From positions 1 through 17,500 of the forward strand of contig JAWQFJ010017525.1 in assembly GCA_034096865.1 (NCBI GenBank): a stretch of 17,500 bases of DNA, in the 5' to 3' direction. How positions within the stretch are numbered: position 1 is the stretch's first letter; every line of letters begins with the position of its first letter. The position numbers and the translations under genes are program-made. Shown here in pieces: positions 1-8,089 of the stretch. This DNA comes from Theodoxus fluviatilis. Its lineage: Eukaryota > Mollusca > Gastropoda > Cycloneritida > Neritidae. The notes under the pieces were generated by a model that was not told the DNA's origin, did not search any database, and saw only the letters and a list, made by a program, of their open reading frames with translations.

Positions 1-507
1 TTAGGCGTACAGGGGGAAAACATGTGGGAGTAGTATATCTAGACCTGTCTAAGCATGCTATCTCGTTTCTCATGACATCTTTTTTGGAAAGACTTCAGGG
101 TATTAACTGTTCTGTTCACTCACTCACCTTGTTTCACCTTTTTCTCAGCAAGAGAACCAATGAGTACACATAAGAACAGAAGCTACTGGGAGCCGTGAGG
201 TCACGTCCGGTGTCCCTCAGGGGACAATACTGGGTCCTCTCCTGTAGCCTTCCTTCCTGTGTAAAAGACAGAAATGCAGACATATATGCAGATGATTGTG
301 CTCTAACCGTAATGGTAAAACTCAATCAATGAAATAGAATCGAAACTAAACAAAAACCTGGAAGGCGTAAGCAAATGGTGTAACGAAAACATGATGCGCC
401 TAAATTCGGAAAAGACTGCATGCATGCTGATAACGAGACATCAGAAGTGTGTGACTTTGGGTAAACAATCAATAGATATATCCATTCATAATTTACCAGT
501 TACATGA
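1..507 (+). pseudogene. Reverse transcriptase fragment of a second non-LTR retrotransposon
   Basis: Conceptual translation in shifting frames gives the palm of a LINE reverse transcriptase. VYLDLSK (motif A, catalytic Asp codon at 42-44) comes first, then GVPQGTILGPLL (209-244) and DIYADDCALTV (YADD at 285-296). After these comes WCNENMMRLNSEKTACML (from about 376). The three blocks lie in frames 2, 0 and 1, so there are at least two frameshifts, and stops interrupt it. It is cut by the window edge on the left. The homology fades near 507, before the usual C-terminal region, so it is also 3' truncated. It differs in sequence from the LINE at 5.9-11.2 kb (YADDCAL here, LADDTII there), so it belongs to another family. 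Non-LTR origin is clear; the clade is not. Confidence 0.85.
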
Positions 508-1084
508 GCAAGACTGTGAAGGTAGCGCGGTCGCCATGCTTGCGTTGGCAGCCTCGTTTTAAAACTAACATGGCCGCCGCGTGAATAAGGTCTATCAGAT
601 TCGCTCACACGTGAACACTCCTCAGTCACTACGTCACCAACTCATGCTAAAAATAAGCACAGTCAAAACCTAGCCACGTGCACACACCATTCCGCACATT
701 CGATTCGTAACACAGGCAGAGATGCGTGCGTCACGAATCATCACCTTGCATGTTCTCCTGCAAACACTCAATGCATGACAAAAGGGTGACGAGACCGCTC
801 GTATGCGGGACAAGCACACGAAGGGTTAAACGATTTCATGCAACGCTCTAGTTGGCGACACTGATCCCTACGAATAGTTCCACCGTCCTCGGAGGGCCAC
901 TGTAGGACCAAGGCAAGCATTTGCACCTGCACAAAGGGAGCTGAGTTAAAAGTGCTGCGCTGTTTGGGGCCTGCTTGAATAGCACAATGTGTAATCTGTT
1001 CTTGAAGAAGCCACAACCAAGAATGGCGCGCCATACGCAACAGGATGCCTTTCTGCTCACTTTTACATCTAGGCAGATTGTATC
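508..1084. other. Unassigned intergenic stretch
   Basis: No gene is recognised. Reverse-strand open frames between 768 and 1103 resemble no family known to me. A 12-bp perfect palindrome, ATGGCGCGCCAT, lies at 1023-1034. Confidence 0.5.
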
Positions 1085-1135
1085 GATTCTTCGGGATGGG
1101 CAACCCCCCTGGGACGGGTTTGAAAATAGGTAGTC

Positions 1136-1153
1136 GATCTTGGTCGCAAGATC
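1136..1153. repeat. Perfect hairpin, 7-bp stem with GTCG tetraloop
   Basis: GATCTTG, loop GTCG, CAAGATC. It lies just outside the left arm of the 1085/1619 inverted repeat. No function is evident. Confidence 0.5.
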
Positions 1154-1206
1154 ATGCTTCGCAGTAAGAGCTAGCTAAAAAAAAACTACCCAACGTGACG
1201 AACTAA

Positions 1207-1489
1207 TGCGCATGCGTAGACGTCACGACAAGAGGTGAACTAGCCACATGTCAATGGCCGACGTGTTGCCGGTTCATTCAGAAAACGCTCTATTTCGAGA
1301 TACTAGCAACCCATCCAAAGAAAATATAAGCCATGCACAGCATTAATTTATCAAAGGTGTGTGTTGAATGCATTAATAGATCGTGAAACCTCCTACAGTT
1401 TACACATCGAATGCAGGTCAACGCATCCACGCCGAACATTTGTCTCCAAGATGGCGGCGCGCACTGTACTCATGCTGTCCGCCATCTTG
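1207..1489. promoter_or_regulatory. Candidate regulatory cluster: NRF1-like, CRE-like and paired YY1-like motifs
   Basis: TGCGCATGCGTA (1207-1218) is one base from the NRF1 consensus and directly abuts GACGTCA (1219-1225), a CRE-like core. CAAGATGGCGG (1447-1457) and its exact reverse complement CCGCCATCTTG (1479-1489) form an inverted pair, each matching the YY1 core AAGATGGCGG. Such motifs are common in animal housekeeping promoters, but no adjoining gene is visible on either side. A regulatory role is inference only. Confidence 0.25.
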
Positions 1490-1630
1490 AATCTTAAAAG
1501 CTAGGCACCTCTCCAGCTGCCTCGCTCAATCTACGCTCGTCTTCGATTGGCTCGATAGCAAGCAAAGAATGAAACTGCCCATTCGGCGAGATCTGCGTAG
1601 ATCTACCGAGATCTTCGCATTTTCAAACCC

Positions 1631-1848
1631 GGCCCTGTGGGTTGGGGGGAAGAATCTACCTTGTCTCCGTACTCGTTTCGTAAGGGGCGAATAACCAGGG
1701 AAAGCGTGACTTGATGTGTTCTTATTTTAGCCAGCTCTGATGAGTTTTCGTGACCAGTGGCCTTACATAGCCTACACAGGCTGATATGCCGTAAGACCTC
1801 ACTCGTTCATTCATTCATTCATTCATTCATTCATTCATTCATTCATTC
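1631..1848 (+). mobile_element. SINE-like repeat, copy A, ending in (ATTC)n
   Basis: This copy aligns along its length with copies at 5289-5491 and 15381-15567. It shares a G-rich start (CCCTGTGGGTTGGGG), the block around CGTAAG(A/G)GGC, then GTGAC and GTGGCCTTA. It also has a hairpin, AGCCT (1769-1773), loop ACAC, AGGCT (1778-1782). The 3' end is an (ATTC)n array from 1806 to 1848. No tRNA-type A or B box is visible. A clear target-site duplication is not seen for this copy. Confidence 0.7.
1806..1848 (+). repeat. (ATTC)n microsatellite
   Basis: An almost uninterrupted ATTC array that forms the 3' tail of SINE-like copy A. Confidence 0.95.
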
Positions 1849-2566
1849 CGTGTGAAGAGTTCTGAGCTTGTGTAAACTGAAATGTTCAATGTTATCTTGG
1901 TGGGTCAGACAAACGTAGGCCTACGCTGTCCAAACTGAAGGAAAGAGCAACGCAATTTCCGGCCCACGTTTGCTGGAAAAAACTATTTGATAACCGAAGA
2001 AGGCCCACACCTACCATGCAGCCAGAAATATATGTCACTCTGTCTCTGTGTACGCAAATAAAACAGCAAGCTCGGTCGATATCCATGGATAAAAATATCC
2101 TCCATGCTCGTTCCAAGATAATGTCTGGCTCACCTGTTTCAACTGTGTGCCAGGTGTGACTGCCCGAGACAGCCGATCTGAATGACTGCAGCTTCCCGTT
2201 TAGTTCAACGATGAACTCTGCAGCATTTAATTATTTCTGCAGCACCCCTGGTGCCCGTCATGTAATTTCCACAGTGCAGATTCACGTTGTATTCGGCACG
2301 CGGGGAGAGGGAAAACGAGGTCACACGGCTTGGGGGCGTACGTTTCAATTGATATTGTATAGAGGGAGGCAAACAGTCCTCTGCAACAGAGCAAACACAA
2401 GCCAGAGTAGGCGCTCGCTTCAGCCGCTCTCTCAACAAAGCATGGAGTAATGCCATACTATCTCTTCATCGAAATTCATTCAGCCCATTTGATGTCCCAG
2501 AACAGAGTGCACCCCAGATTGTGTTCCTAGAGTGCCTAGCAAGGACGGATGGGTATACCCGTAAAC
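1849..2566. other. Unassigned intergenic stretch
   Basis: Short open frames exist on both strands (for example 2211-2450 plus and 1892-2116 minus). They overlap one another and show no recognisable domain. I see no gene here. Confidence 0.5.
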
Positions 2567-2962
2567 TCACTCGCAGTCTGTGTAGACCTACCCCGTTTGC
2601 TCAGTGGAAAAGAGGTCAAGAAGACTCAGGACATTGCTATGTACATTTTTTACGTATTTGATCGACGCTCACAGATAATACAGATAGTGCAACCAGACAC
2701 TTGGGATGAGCCATGATGCTGAGAGCCTGATTGGACCAAGTTTGTCTCGATGTACATATTTCATCCTGGTTTTAAATAATCATAGAGTTGCAACAAATGT
2801 TGGTACATTATTGTTCTAATCACAGGTTGATATACTGTCATAAGCTTTACCACACTGCTGTACCACTGTTTTTAATTTGTATATAATATGTATATTATTT
2901 TACACTGATGGGTCGTCGGCAGCCAATTTAAAAAATCAAACAATCAATCACTCGCAGTCTGT
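2567..2962 (+). mobile_element. 366-bp retroposed insertion with 15-bp target-site duplication
   Basis: TCACTCGCAGTCTGT occurs at 2567-2581 and again at 2948-2962. Between them, 2582-2947 is AT-rich and ends in an A-rich tail with a short AATC/CAAT stretch (AAAAAATCAAACAATCAA) directly against the second copy. A direct repeat plus a 3' tail is the hallmark of target-primed reverse transcription. The body has no coding capacity and looks like a LINE 3' UTR fragment or a SINE. Its family is unknown. Confidence 0.65.
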
Positions 2963-3419
2963 CTCATTTCGATCACCAATACATCGACTCTTGCTTATCT
3001 GCGTGTGGACAGGATGTGGTTTCTGGTTGTATGATTCGTGGCCCCCAGATCTCACAAGCAGGATGTCGCTTGAGTGTAGGAGCTACATCCTGCAGGTGAA
3101 ATGAAAACTCAGACAAGCCTGAAAAGTTGCAGCGTTAAAATTTAAACATTTTACTTCTGCCACCAGTATACTCTTCACCTCTACATTCATGCATGGGCAC
3201 ATCATTATTGGCATCCACGCGCGTCCGCGCATTCGCGCAGTCAGAGCATGGGGTGTCGCAGCAAAAAGCGTGTGTTCAAACACAGAAGGTTCGTTTTCTA
3301 TTAATAGAACTGGAAAACCGTACAAGTGACGTTCGACCTACACAGTGCGTTCCTCGATAGAACTACAAATTAGATCTGGAAAAACCCCGATTGAAAGAGA
3401 GAAAAAAAAGCTTCCGTCG
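2963..3419. other. Unassigned intergenic stretch
   Basis: No gene is recognised. The small minus-strand frame at 3083-3325 resembles nothing familiar. Confidence 0.5.
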
Positions 3420-3935
3420 AACCCCCATCTCCTCCATCCCCGCCTCATTCCCTTCCCAGCCCTCGTCCCCCGCTCTCACCCCTCCCCCTCCTCCCCACCT
3501 GCCACAAACTTTCCCCACTCCCGCCCTTGGTCCCGTCCCCCCCGCCCCGCCACCCACCCCACTTCCCCCTCCAACACCCCTCTCCCCACCATCCTCCTCC
3601 CCTACAAGTTGTAGATATACAGTACGAACACTCGGAGATTTTACATTCCTCCATGCCCTTCCCTGCCCTCTTCCCCCCCCCCCCCCCCCCTACAAGTCGT
3701 AGATACAGTACGGACACTCGGAAATTTTACATTCCTCCCTACCCACCACAAATTTTACCCGCACTCGCCTTCCGTTCCGTCCTCCCCCCCCCCCCCCCCC
3801 AGCCCCCACCCTACCCCTACCCCTACAAGTCGTAGATATACAGTCCGGAAACTCGGAGATTTTACATACCTCCCTACACGCCAGAAATTTAACCCGCTTT
3901 CGTCCTCCGTCCCCCCCCCCCCCCCCCCCCCCAAG
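3420..3935 (+). repeat. C-rich minisatellite with poly(C) spacers
   Basis: Related units begin with CTACAAGT(C/T)GTAGATA at 3602, 3690 and 3823, spaced 88 and 133 bp apart. Each continues through CACTCGG(A/G)(A/G)ATTTTACAT and ends in a poly(C) run of about 15-20. The second half of a unit (CCACAAACTTTCCCC) is also recognisable upstream of 3602, so the array is at least 3.5 units. The first 180 bp are more degenerate. The complementary strand is G-run rich, with quadruplex potential. Long open frames across it are Pro- or Gly-rich artefacts. Confidence 0.85.
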
Positions 3936-4092
3936 CCCTCCCATCGTCTGAACAAGGTATCAAGGAGGAATGCCAATTCTCCCAGAGTTTGTGCTGCATC
4001 ACACCCTTGAGTTGAACATTTTTTGTTGCGACATGAACGCTTCTTGTCATTTCAATCGACTGAAATTTCCTGATCTATCCGCAAATCAACGT

Positions 4093-4156
4093 CCGTTTTA
4101 TGTTTGGACACCCGTTTTATGTTTGGACACCCGTTTTATGTTTGGACACCCGTTTT
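4093..4156 (+). repeat. 19-bp tandem repeat, three units plus a partial
   Basis: CCGTTTTATGTTTGGACAC is repeated exactly at 4093-4111, 4112-4130 and 4131-4149, followed by a partial unit. A degenerate relative, GTTATGTTTAGATACAC, appears about 180 bp further on. Confidence 0.95.
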
Positions 4157-4232
4157 TTGTCTCTAAATCGTCGGGTAAATCGTCCGTTGATATGAATAGA
4201 CCTGGGAAACCTCTGTGATCTACTTGTAGAAA

Positions 4233-4373
4233 GGCGCGAAGCAACCGTCCAATCAGCTAGGCGCGACAAACTTTTAGCGCGAAAATGACATAAGATCAAT
4301 TGACATTGTCCAATGAAAGTATCGACGCACACGTTATGTTTAGATACACACTCTTTTGCACTGGCGCGGAAAA
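4233..4373. promoter_or_regulatory. Candidate promoter: CCAAT and E2F-like cluster
   Basis: Within 140 bp there are two CCAAT boxes (4249-4253 and 4310-4314). There is also GGCGCGAA (4233-4240), TTTTAGCGCGAAAA (4272-4285, whose reverse strand holds TTTCGCGC) and GGCGCGGAAA near 4363. The pairing of NF-Y and E2F motifs is typical of cell-cycle or S-phase promoters in animals. No transcription start or confirmed gene accompanies it. The frame at 4300-4560 (86 codons, in-frame ATG near 4336) is unrecognised. Confidence 0.3.
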
Positions 4374-5101
4374 AGGTGTCTACGGCAAGAGAAGAGTTCC
4401 CAGGGGTCATATGGTAATTAGCAGTGCAGCCATGATCGTAGGTTACACAACTTCCGGTGCTATATGTTGGGGTATGTTTCGGGTCTGTGTTGAGGAGGGA
4501 TTATCGCTAGATCGTGGCAAAAGGATGGCATTAAAGCATGCAAAAAGTTTAATTAGATAAAATAACTAATCGAAAATAGTCATAATAGACTATTGTCACG
4601 TATACTTTCTGCACAAAACCCACAGAATAGAAGTAAACAAACCACACCGTACATACCTAGCAGACGAACACGATCGAACCGTAGCCACTACGCCAGCAGA
4701 CGATCGAGCTAGTGTGATATAATGTTTCGTGTAAAGCTCGAATGAGTGGCAGCAGATAACTATTTAGTTCTGGCTTGAATTGACTATTTCGTTTCCCTGG
4801 TCAGGCGAGGACAGAAAATTCACGATCATAGAGTCGATGAGTGTATGATCAACGTGCCCGCATTTGGCGTAATGTAACGTGTAAGATTAAGACAAGAAAA
4901 TGGCATTAAAGCACAAAACAAAGTTTCATGACAACTACATTCACCAATTATATTAATAACTGACCATATTTACACCTACAGCTAGTGCTAAAACCTTACA
5001 AAGCAAACAAAACATACTGCGGGGAGTGTCCCGGTCACGCATCAAAACTCAGTGCACGAGTGATCGTTTCGCTTTTCTCTTATTTGTGTGTCTGCTCCGA
5101 C
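4374..5101. other. Unassigned stretch upstream of the disrupted exon
   Basis: Nothing is recognised beyond a 14-bp word, ATGGCATTAAAGCA, present at 4525-4538 and 4900-4913 with some similarity on either side. It may contain promoter or 5' UTR sequence for the broken gene that follows. Confidence 0.35.
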
Positions 5102-5217
5102 ATGGTAAGCTGGCTGTGCCAAGAAACCAACATCTAAAATAAATAGAGTTAGTTGATACATTTTTCTTCCTAAGGTAATGTCCGTGAGGAAGAAAACGCG
5201 TTACATTGACTTTCGCA

Positions 5218-5267
5218 AGCCCGATGCCTGTCGATTTTACCTCAACAGAATTGAGGTGATCGGCGGG
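5218..5267. repeat. Imperfect hairpin inside the disrupted exon
   Basis: GCCCG...CGAT...ACCTCAA pairs with TTGAGGTGATCGGCGGGC, with a bulge on the left side. It falls in coding sequence, so it may be incidental. Confidence 0.35.
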
Positions 5268-5274
5268 CTCGATT

Positions 5275-5288
5275 CATACCAGCTGACG
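5275..5288 (+). repeat. Target-site duplication, left copy
   Basis: CATACCAGCTGACG, identical to 5492-5505, flanks SINE-like copy B. Confidence 0.9.
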
Positions 5289-5491
5289 CTCCCTATGGGT
5301 TAGGGGGGTAAGAATTGACCCACCGCGTCTCCCTTCGCAATTCGTAAGAGGCCAACTAGGTACATCGTGACTTGGTTTGCGCTGACTCGGAACTATTCTA
5401 GTGGTTTTTGTGCTCGGTGGCCTTAAGTAGCCTACAAAGGCTGATAAGCCTTAAAACTCCATCCATCCATCCACCCATCCATCTATCCATC
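5289..5491 (+). mobile_element. SINE-like repeat, copy B, with perfect 14-bp TSD
   Basis: This 203-bp insertion begins CTCCCTATGGGTTAGGGG. It carries GAATTGACCCACCGCGTCTC and GCAATTCGTAAGAGGC, which are shared with copy C. A hairpin follows: AGCCT (5429-5433), loop ACAA, AGGCT (5438-5442), then a (CCAT)n tail of about 30 bp. Direct repeats at 5275-5288 and 5492-5505 fix both ends. Copies A and C start at nearly the same internal position, which favours a SINE over random LINE 5' truncations. No pol III A/B boxes are recognisable, so the source RNA is unknown. Confidence 0.85.
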
Positions 5492-5505
5492 CATACCAGC
5501 TGACG
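5492..5505 (+). repeat. Target-site duplication, right copy
   Basis: The second copy of CATACCAGCTGACG, directly after the (CCAT)n tail. The coding frame resumes from here. Confidence 0.9.
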
Positions 5506-6085
5506 AAGGACCAACTTGATCCGGAATTGAGGAACACTCCGCCAACGAGTGCCATGGACATATTTAATTGTTGTACTCGGAACATCGGCGTACACGTTGA
5601 AAGAGTTCAAGAATTACAGGTCTTTGGAAGTCTATCGATTCTTCGTAGCAGGATTCGTGGGAGCTGTCTGCTGATTCTCGCCGTGTGTTTGTCTCAAAAG
5701 GCCAGATCTATTCTGTAAATCTTCTTTTTCCATCCTCTTCATCTAGCTTCGGTCACTCTTGGCACAATCGGACCTTGATTGGTTTTCTCTGATGGTATAA
5801 AGTAGTAGGAGCGTTTGACTCCTCTTAATTTTTCTTTTTGTTGGTTGTTAAAACAATTTTTCACGCAGTAAGAAGTCGGCATGGTTGCACGTCTCCCGTA
5901 GCACAGCGTAGCAGACAGCGCTCGCCTCCTACCAACATGGCCTGAAGCACGTGGCTTTTACAAATAACTCCGGAAGTGACGACACCGCGTCTCCGGCCAT
6001 ACCGACTGGAGGCTCTTCGCATTTCGGTGAGGAGCCTCTACCAATTAGTCCCCAGAACTTCCTGCCTCCAATCGTGTTCCGTGAT

Positions 6086-6289
6086 GGGGACACTGGCATC
6101 ATCCCCACTACCTCCGACACAAAAAGTGCCAGTTATCAGTTACCGTCTGCCCTCGAAAGTGACTTGACTGGTTATGATTCGGCAAATGGGGACACTGGCA
6201 ACACCCTCTCAACCTCAGACACAGACAACACCAGGTGTGAAGTGCTATCTGCCCTCCCAAGTGACTTTAATGTGCTTGACTCGGCAAAT
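6086..6289 (+). repeat. 102-bp tandem duplication inside ORF1
   Basis: The units at 6086-6187 and 6188-6289 both begin GGGGACACTGGCA and end GACTCGGCAAAT or GATTCGGCAAAT. They keep frame, each encoding 34 residues (GDTG...TSDT...LPS-L-SD...DSAN). The divergence between units suggests an old feature of the family rather than a recent change in this copy. Confidence 0.9.
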
Positions 6290-7301
6290 GCCATGCAAGA
6301 CATACTCACACGCCTGGAAAAAATACAACAAGACATCACATCACTCCAAACCACTGTGCGACGTCTTGCAGACAAACAAAAATCCTCCAGACAAACACAG
6401 AGATGTCTCTGCAAATGCCAACAAACATCCTCTCAGCAACTGCCTGACTCAAACACAAAAATAAACACAGTAAACAACTCAGCAATGCAACGAACAGACA
6501 CTTCCTCGAATGACCATACACTAGTAACCAAATCCACCACTGCACCTCCCTCTACCCTGCTACATAACAGGTTCTCTCTCGATGATAAAGTTTCATCTCC
6601 CCTCCACAACGCAGCAGCAAACATCACCATTTCCAGCAACAAAACCACAACTGAACCTCTTGGATGGTCTCGGCCAAACTCTGGAGGAAAGCTCATCCCC
6701 GACAATGCAGAACACCAGGTTCTGGGATGCTCGCTCCTTCGCTCAGTGAGACGAAGGAAGTTGTGTCCCCGAGGTTCTGTACACATTAGGTCAATGCAGA
6801 ACTACAAAGTAGCTGACCTCACCAAAACCCTCAAAATCACCACCACCACGCATCTGACTACAAAATCAGTTGCATTTCTATATGTCACCATTTGCTATGG
6901 CAACAACACAAGCTACACAACTGATGGCAAACAACTTACTACTGACAGTAAATATCAGGCTTGCCAAAGTCATCAAAACATTTATACAACTCTCCTTTCC
7001 AACAACAAAACCACCACAACCTGAAGCACGCGTACATTCCACTCAAAAACTCAGCTCTCCTGCCAACACCATCCTTCCCACCAGTTCAAATGCACACAAC
7101 ACAACAGCGCAGACTGACCCTTCTTCCTACACCGAAATCGCACCCACCAACAGAAAACCCTTCACTCCATGCACTTCCTCGCAATACAACATTCAGGACA
7201 AACAGGAATCCAGTAAACCACAGACATGTACACACCACTCCTCAAGATAGAGCAAATGTCCTTCCCACAAGGGAAGTTTCACACGGAAAATCACTGTTCC
7301 T

Positions 7302-7453
7302 CAGATCTGCACACCAGCCTCCCCCCAGATTTGCACACCAGCCTCCCCCCAGATCTGCACACCAGCCTCCCCCTCAGATCTGCACACCAGCCTCCCCCCT
7401 GATCTGCACATCAGCCTCCCCCCAGATATGCACATCAGCCTCCCCCCAGATCT
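7302..7453 (+). repeat. 24-bp minisatellite in the ORF1 Pro-rich region
   Basis: Six units of CAGATCTGCACACCAGCCTCCCCC or close variants start at 7302, 7326, 7350, 7375, 7399 and 7423, with a partial from 7447. The third unit has one extra T, which shifts the frame from SAHQPPPR-type to CTPASPQI-type octapeptides. The fifth unit has AGA changed to TGA, which stops the original frame. Confidence 0.9.
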
Positions 7454-7708
7454 CTGCATCTGCACCAGACTCAAGATAATAGAACCTTCACAGACCACCA
7501 TGCTTCTCCTCAAACCTTCACTAAGGCTCACCATGGTAACATTCCTTATCCAATGTTCCCACCTGAAATGGCACCTTTTGGAAACAATGTTTTCCTTTCA
7601 CCCTATGAATATGCATTACCACATTTTTCATACTTCAGATCACTTCCACCCTTGCCTCCTATAAACTGGAGGCATCCCAACACTCATCCAGCATATATGA
7701 TGTCGTAA

Positions 7709-8089
7709 TGTCAAATTCTCGTCCACACGTCCCCAAACCGAGAGGTTTCTTCCGTCTCCTTGACTGACCAGCTCCATTGTCTTCATACGACTTGCAGTTT
7801 GAGATAATCTTTGAATGGTCATTGTAAATGATCCTTGTATACCCTTTTATAGGATCATTTATACTGATTTGTTGATATCGGGTTTGATATTAGCAAAACT
7901 TTATTGTCTTATATACATATATTAACATTGCATTATTATTATTAATACTGTTTGTATTTGTATTCATTACTGTGTCTATTTGCCCTTTTGTATTTGTATA
8001 TCGACTATCTGTTTATATCTATATATTTACTCGCATTCATTGACGTGATTATTTTCTTTACGTTTCTTGTATTTTTCCTGCCTTTCATA
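7709..8089 (+). other. Spacer between LINE ORF1 and ORF2
   Basis: AT-rich, with no conserved coding sequence. The open frame running from 7952 into ORF2 is hydrophobic, low-complexity translation of AT-rich DNA; the ORF2 start is more likely the ATG at 8090. Confidence 0.6.

Larger units (their letters stand above)
1085..1656. repeat. Imperfect inverted repeat, arms 1085-1127 and 1619-1656
   Basis: CGGGTTTGAAAAT (1115-1127) is the exact reverse complement of 1619-1631. Further in, GATTCTTC (1085-1092) is the reverse complement of GAAGAATC (1649-1656). The arms differ in the G-rich spacer between these blocks. The right arm runs into the 5' end of SINE-like copy A, so the left arm may be a decayed minus-strand copy of the same repeat together with shared upstream sequence. 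Confidence 0.55.
5102..5700 (+). pseudogene. Disrupted coding exon of a multicopy metazoan protein family
   Basis: From ATG at 5178 the frame includes YIDFRKPDACRFYLNRIEV and ends ...DSYQLT at the target-site duplication. Skipping the SINE-like insertion and one TSD copy continues without a break as KDQLDPELRNTPPTSAMDIF. A frameshift near 5570 then moves to the frame reading VVLGTSAYTLKEFKNYRSLE and VYRFFVAGFVGAVC before a stop. From memory, the block like YTxxxLKAYKSLEAYxxFV occurs in large uncharacterised invertebrate proteins, often with SWIM zinc-finger and YqaJ-type nuclease domains; neither domain is visible here. A possible short intron (5105-5174, GTAAGC...CTAAG) would join an upstream ATG (5102-5104) in frame. 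The gene is non-functional as it stands. The family name is uncertain, but the coding origin is well supported by the rejoined frame. Confidence 0.6.
5937..7708 (+). pseudogene. LINE ORF1: coiled coil, degraded SGNH-hydrolase-like domain, Pro-rich tail
   Basis: ATG at 5937 (context ACCAACATGG) is followed by a frameshift; the main frame is open from before 5951 to 7024. It holds two tandem 34-residue units (6086-6289), a coiled coil (LTRLEKIQQDITSLQTTV, from 6293), a small Cys cluster (RCLCKCQ) and a region from about 6716 reading VLGCSLLRSV then RGSVHIRS and KVADLTKTL. That last pattern fits the start of an SGNH/GDSL esterase, with Cys in place of the usual Asp of GDS. The GxND block is destroyed near 6870, where the frame shifts to MATTQATQLMANNLLLTV. 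A second shift leads to a Pro/His-rich part with 24-bp repeats (7302-7446) and a tail (FPPEMAPFGNNVFL) ending at TAA 7706-7708. ORF1 proteins of this group bind RNA and self-associate; this copy is dead. Confidence 0.7.

Noticed and set aside
3345..3976. Several Pro-rich and Gly-rich open frames of about 100 codons
   Set aside because: Artefacts of poly(C) runs on both strands.
4525..4913. 14-bp word ATGGCATTAAAGCA occurring twice
   Set aside because: Flanking similarity is weak; it could be an old duplication but is too short to call a repeat family.
7952..8089. N-terminal hydrophobic extension of ORF2
   Set aside because: AT-rich spacer translation; endonuclease similarity begins only after the ATG at 8090.
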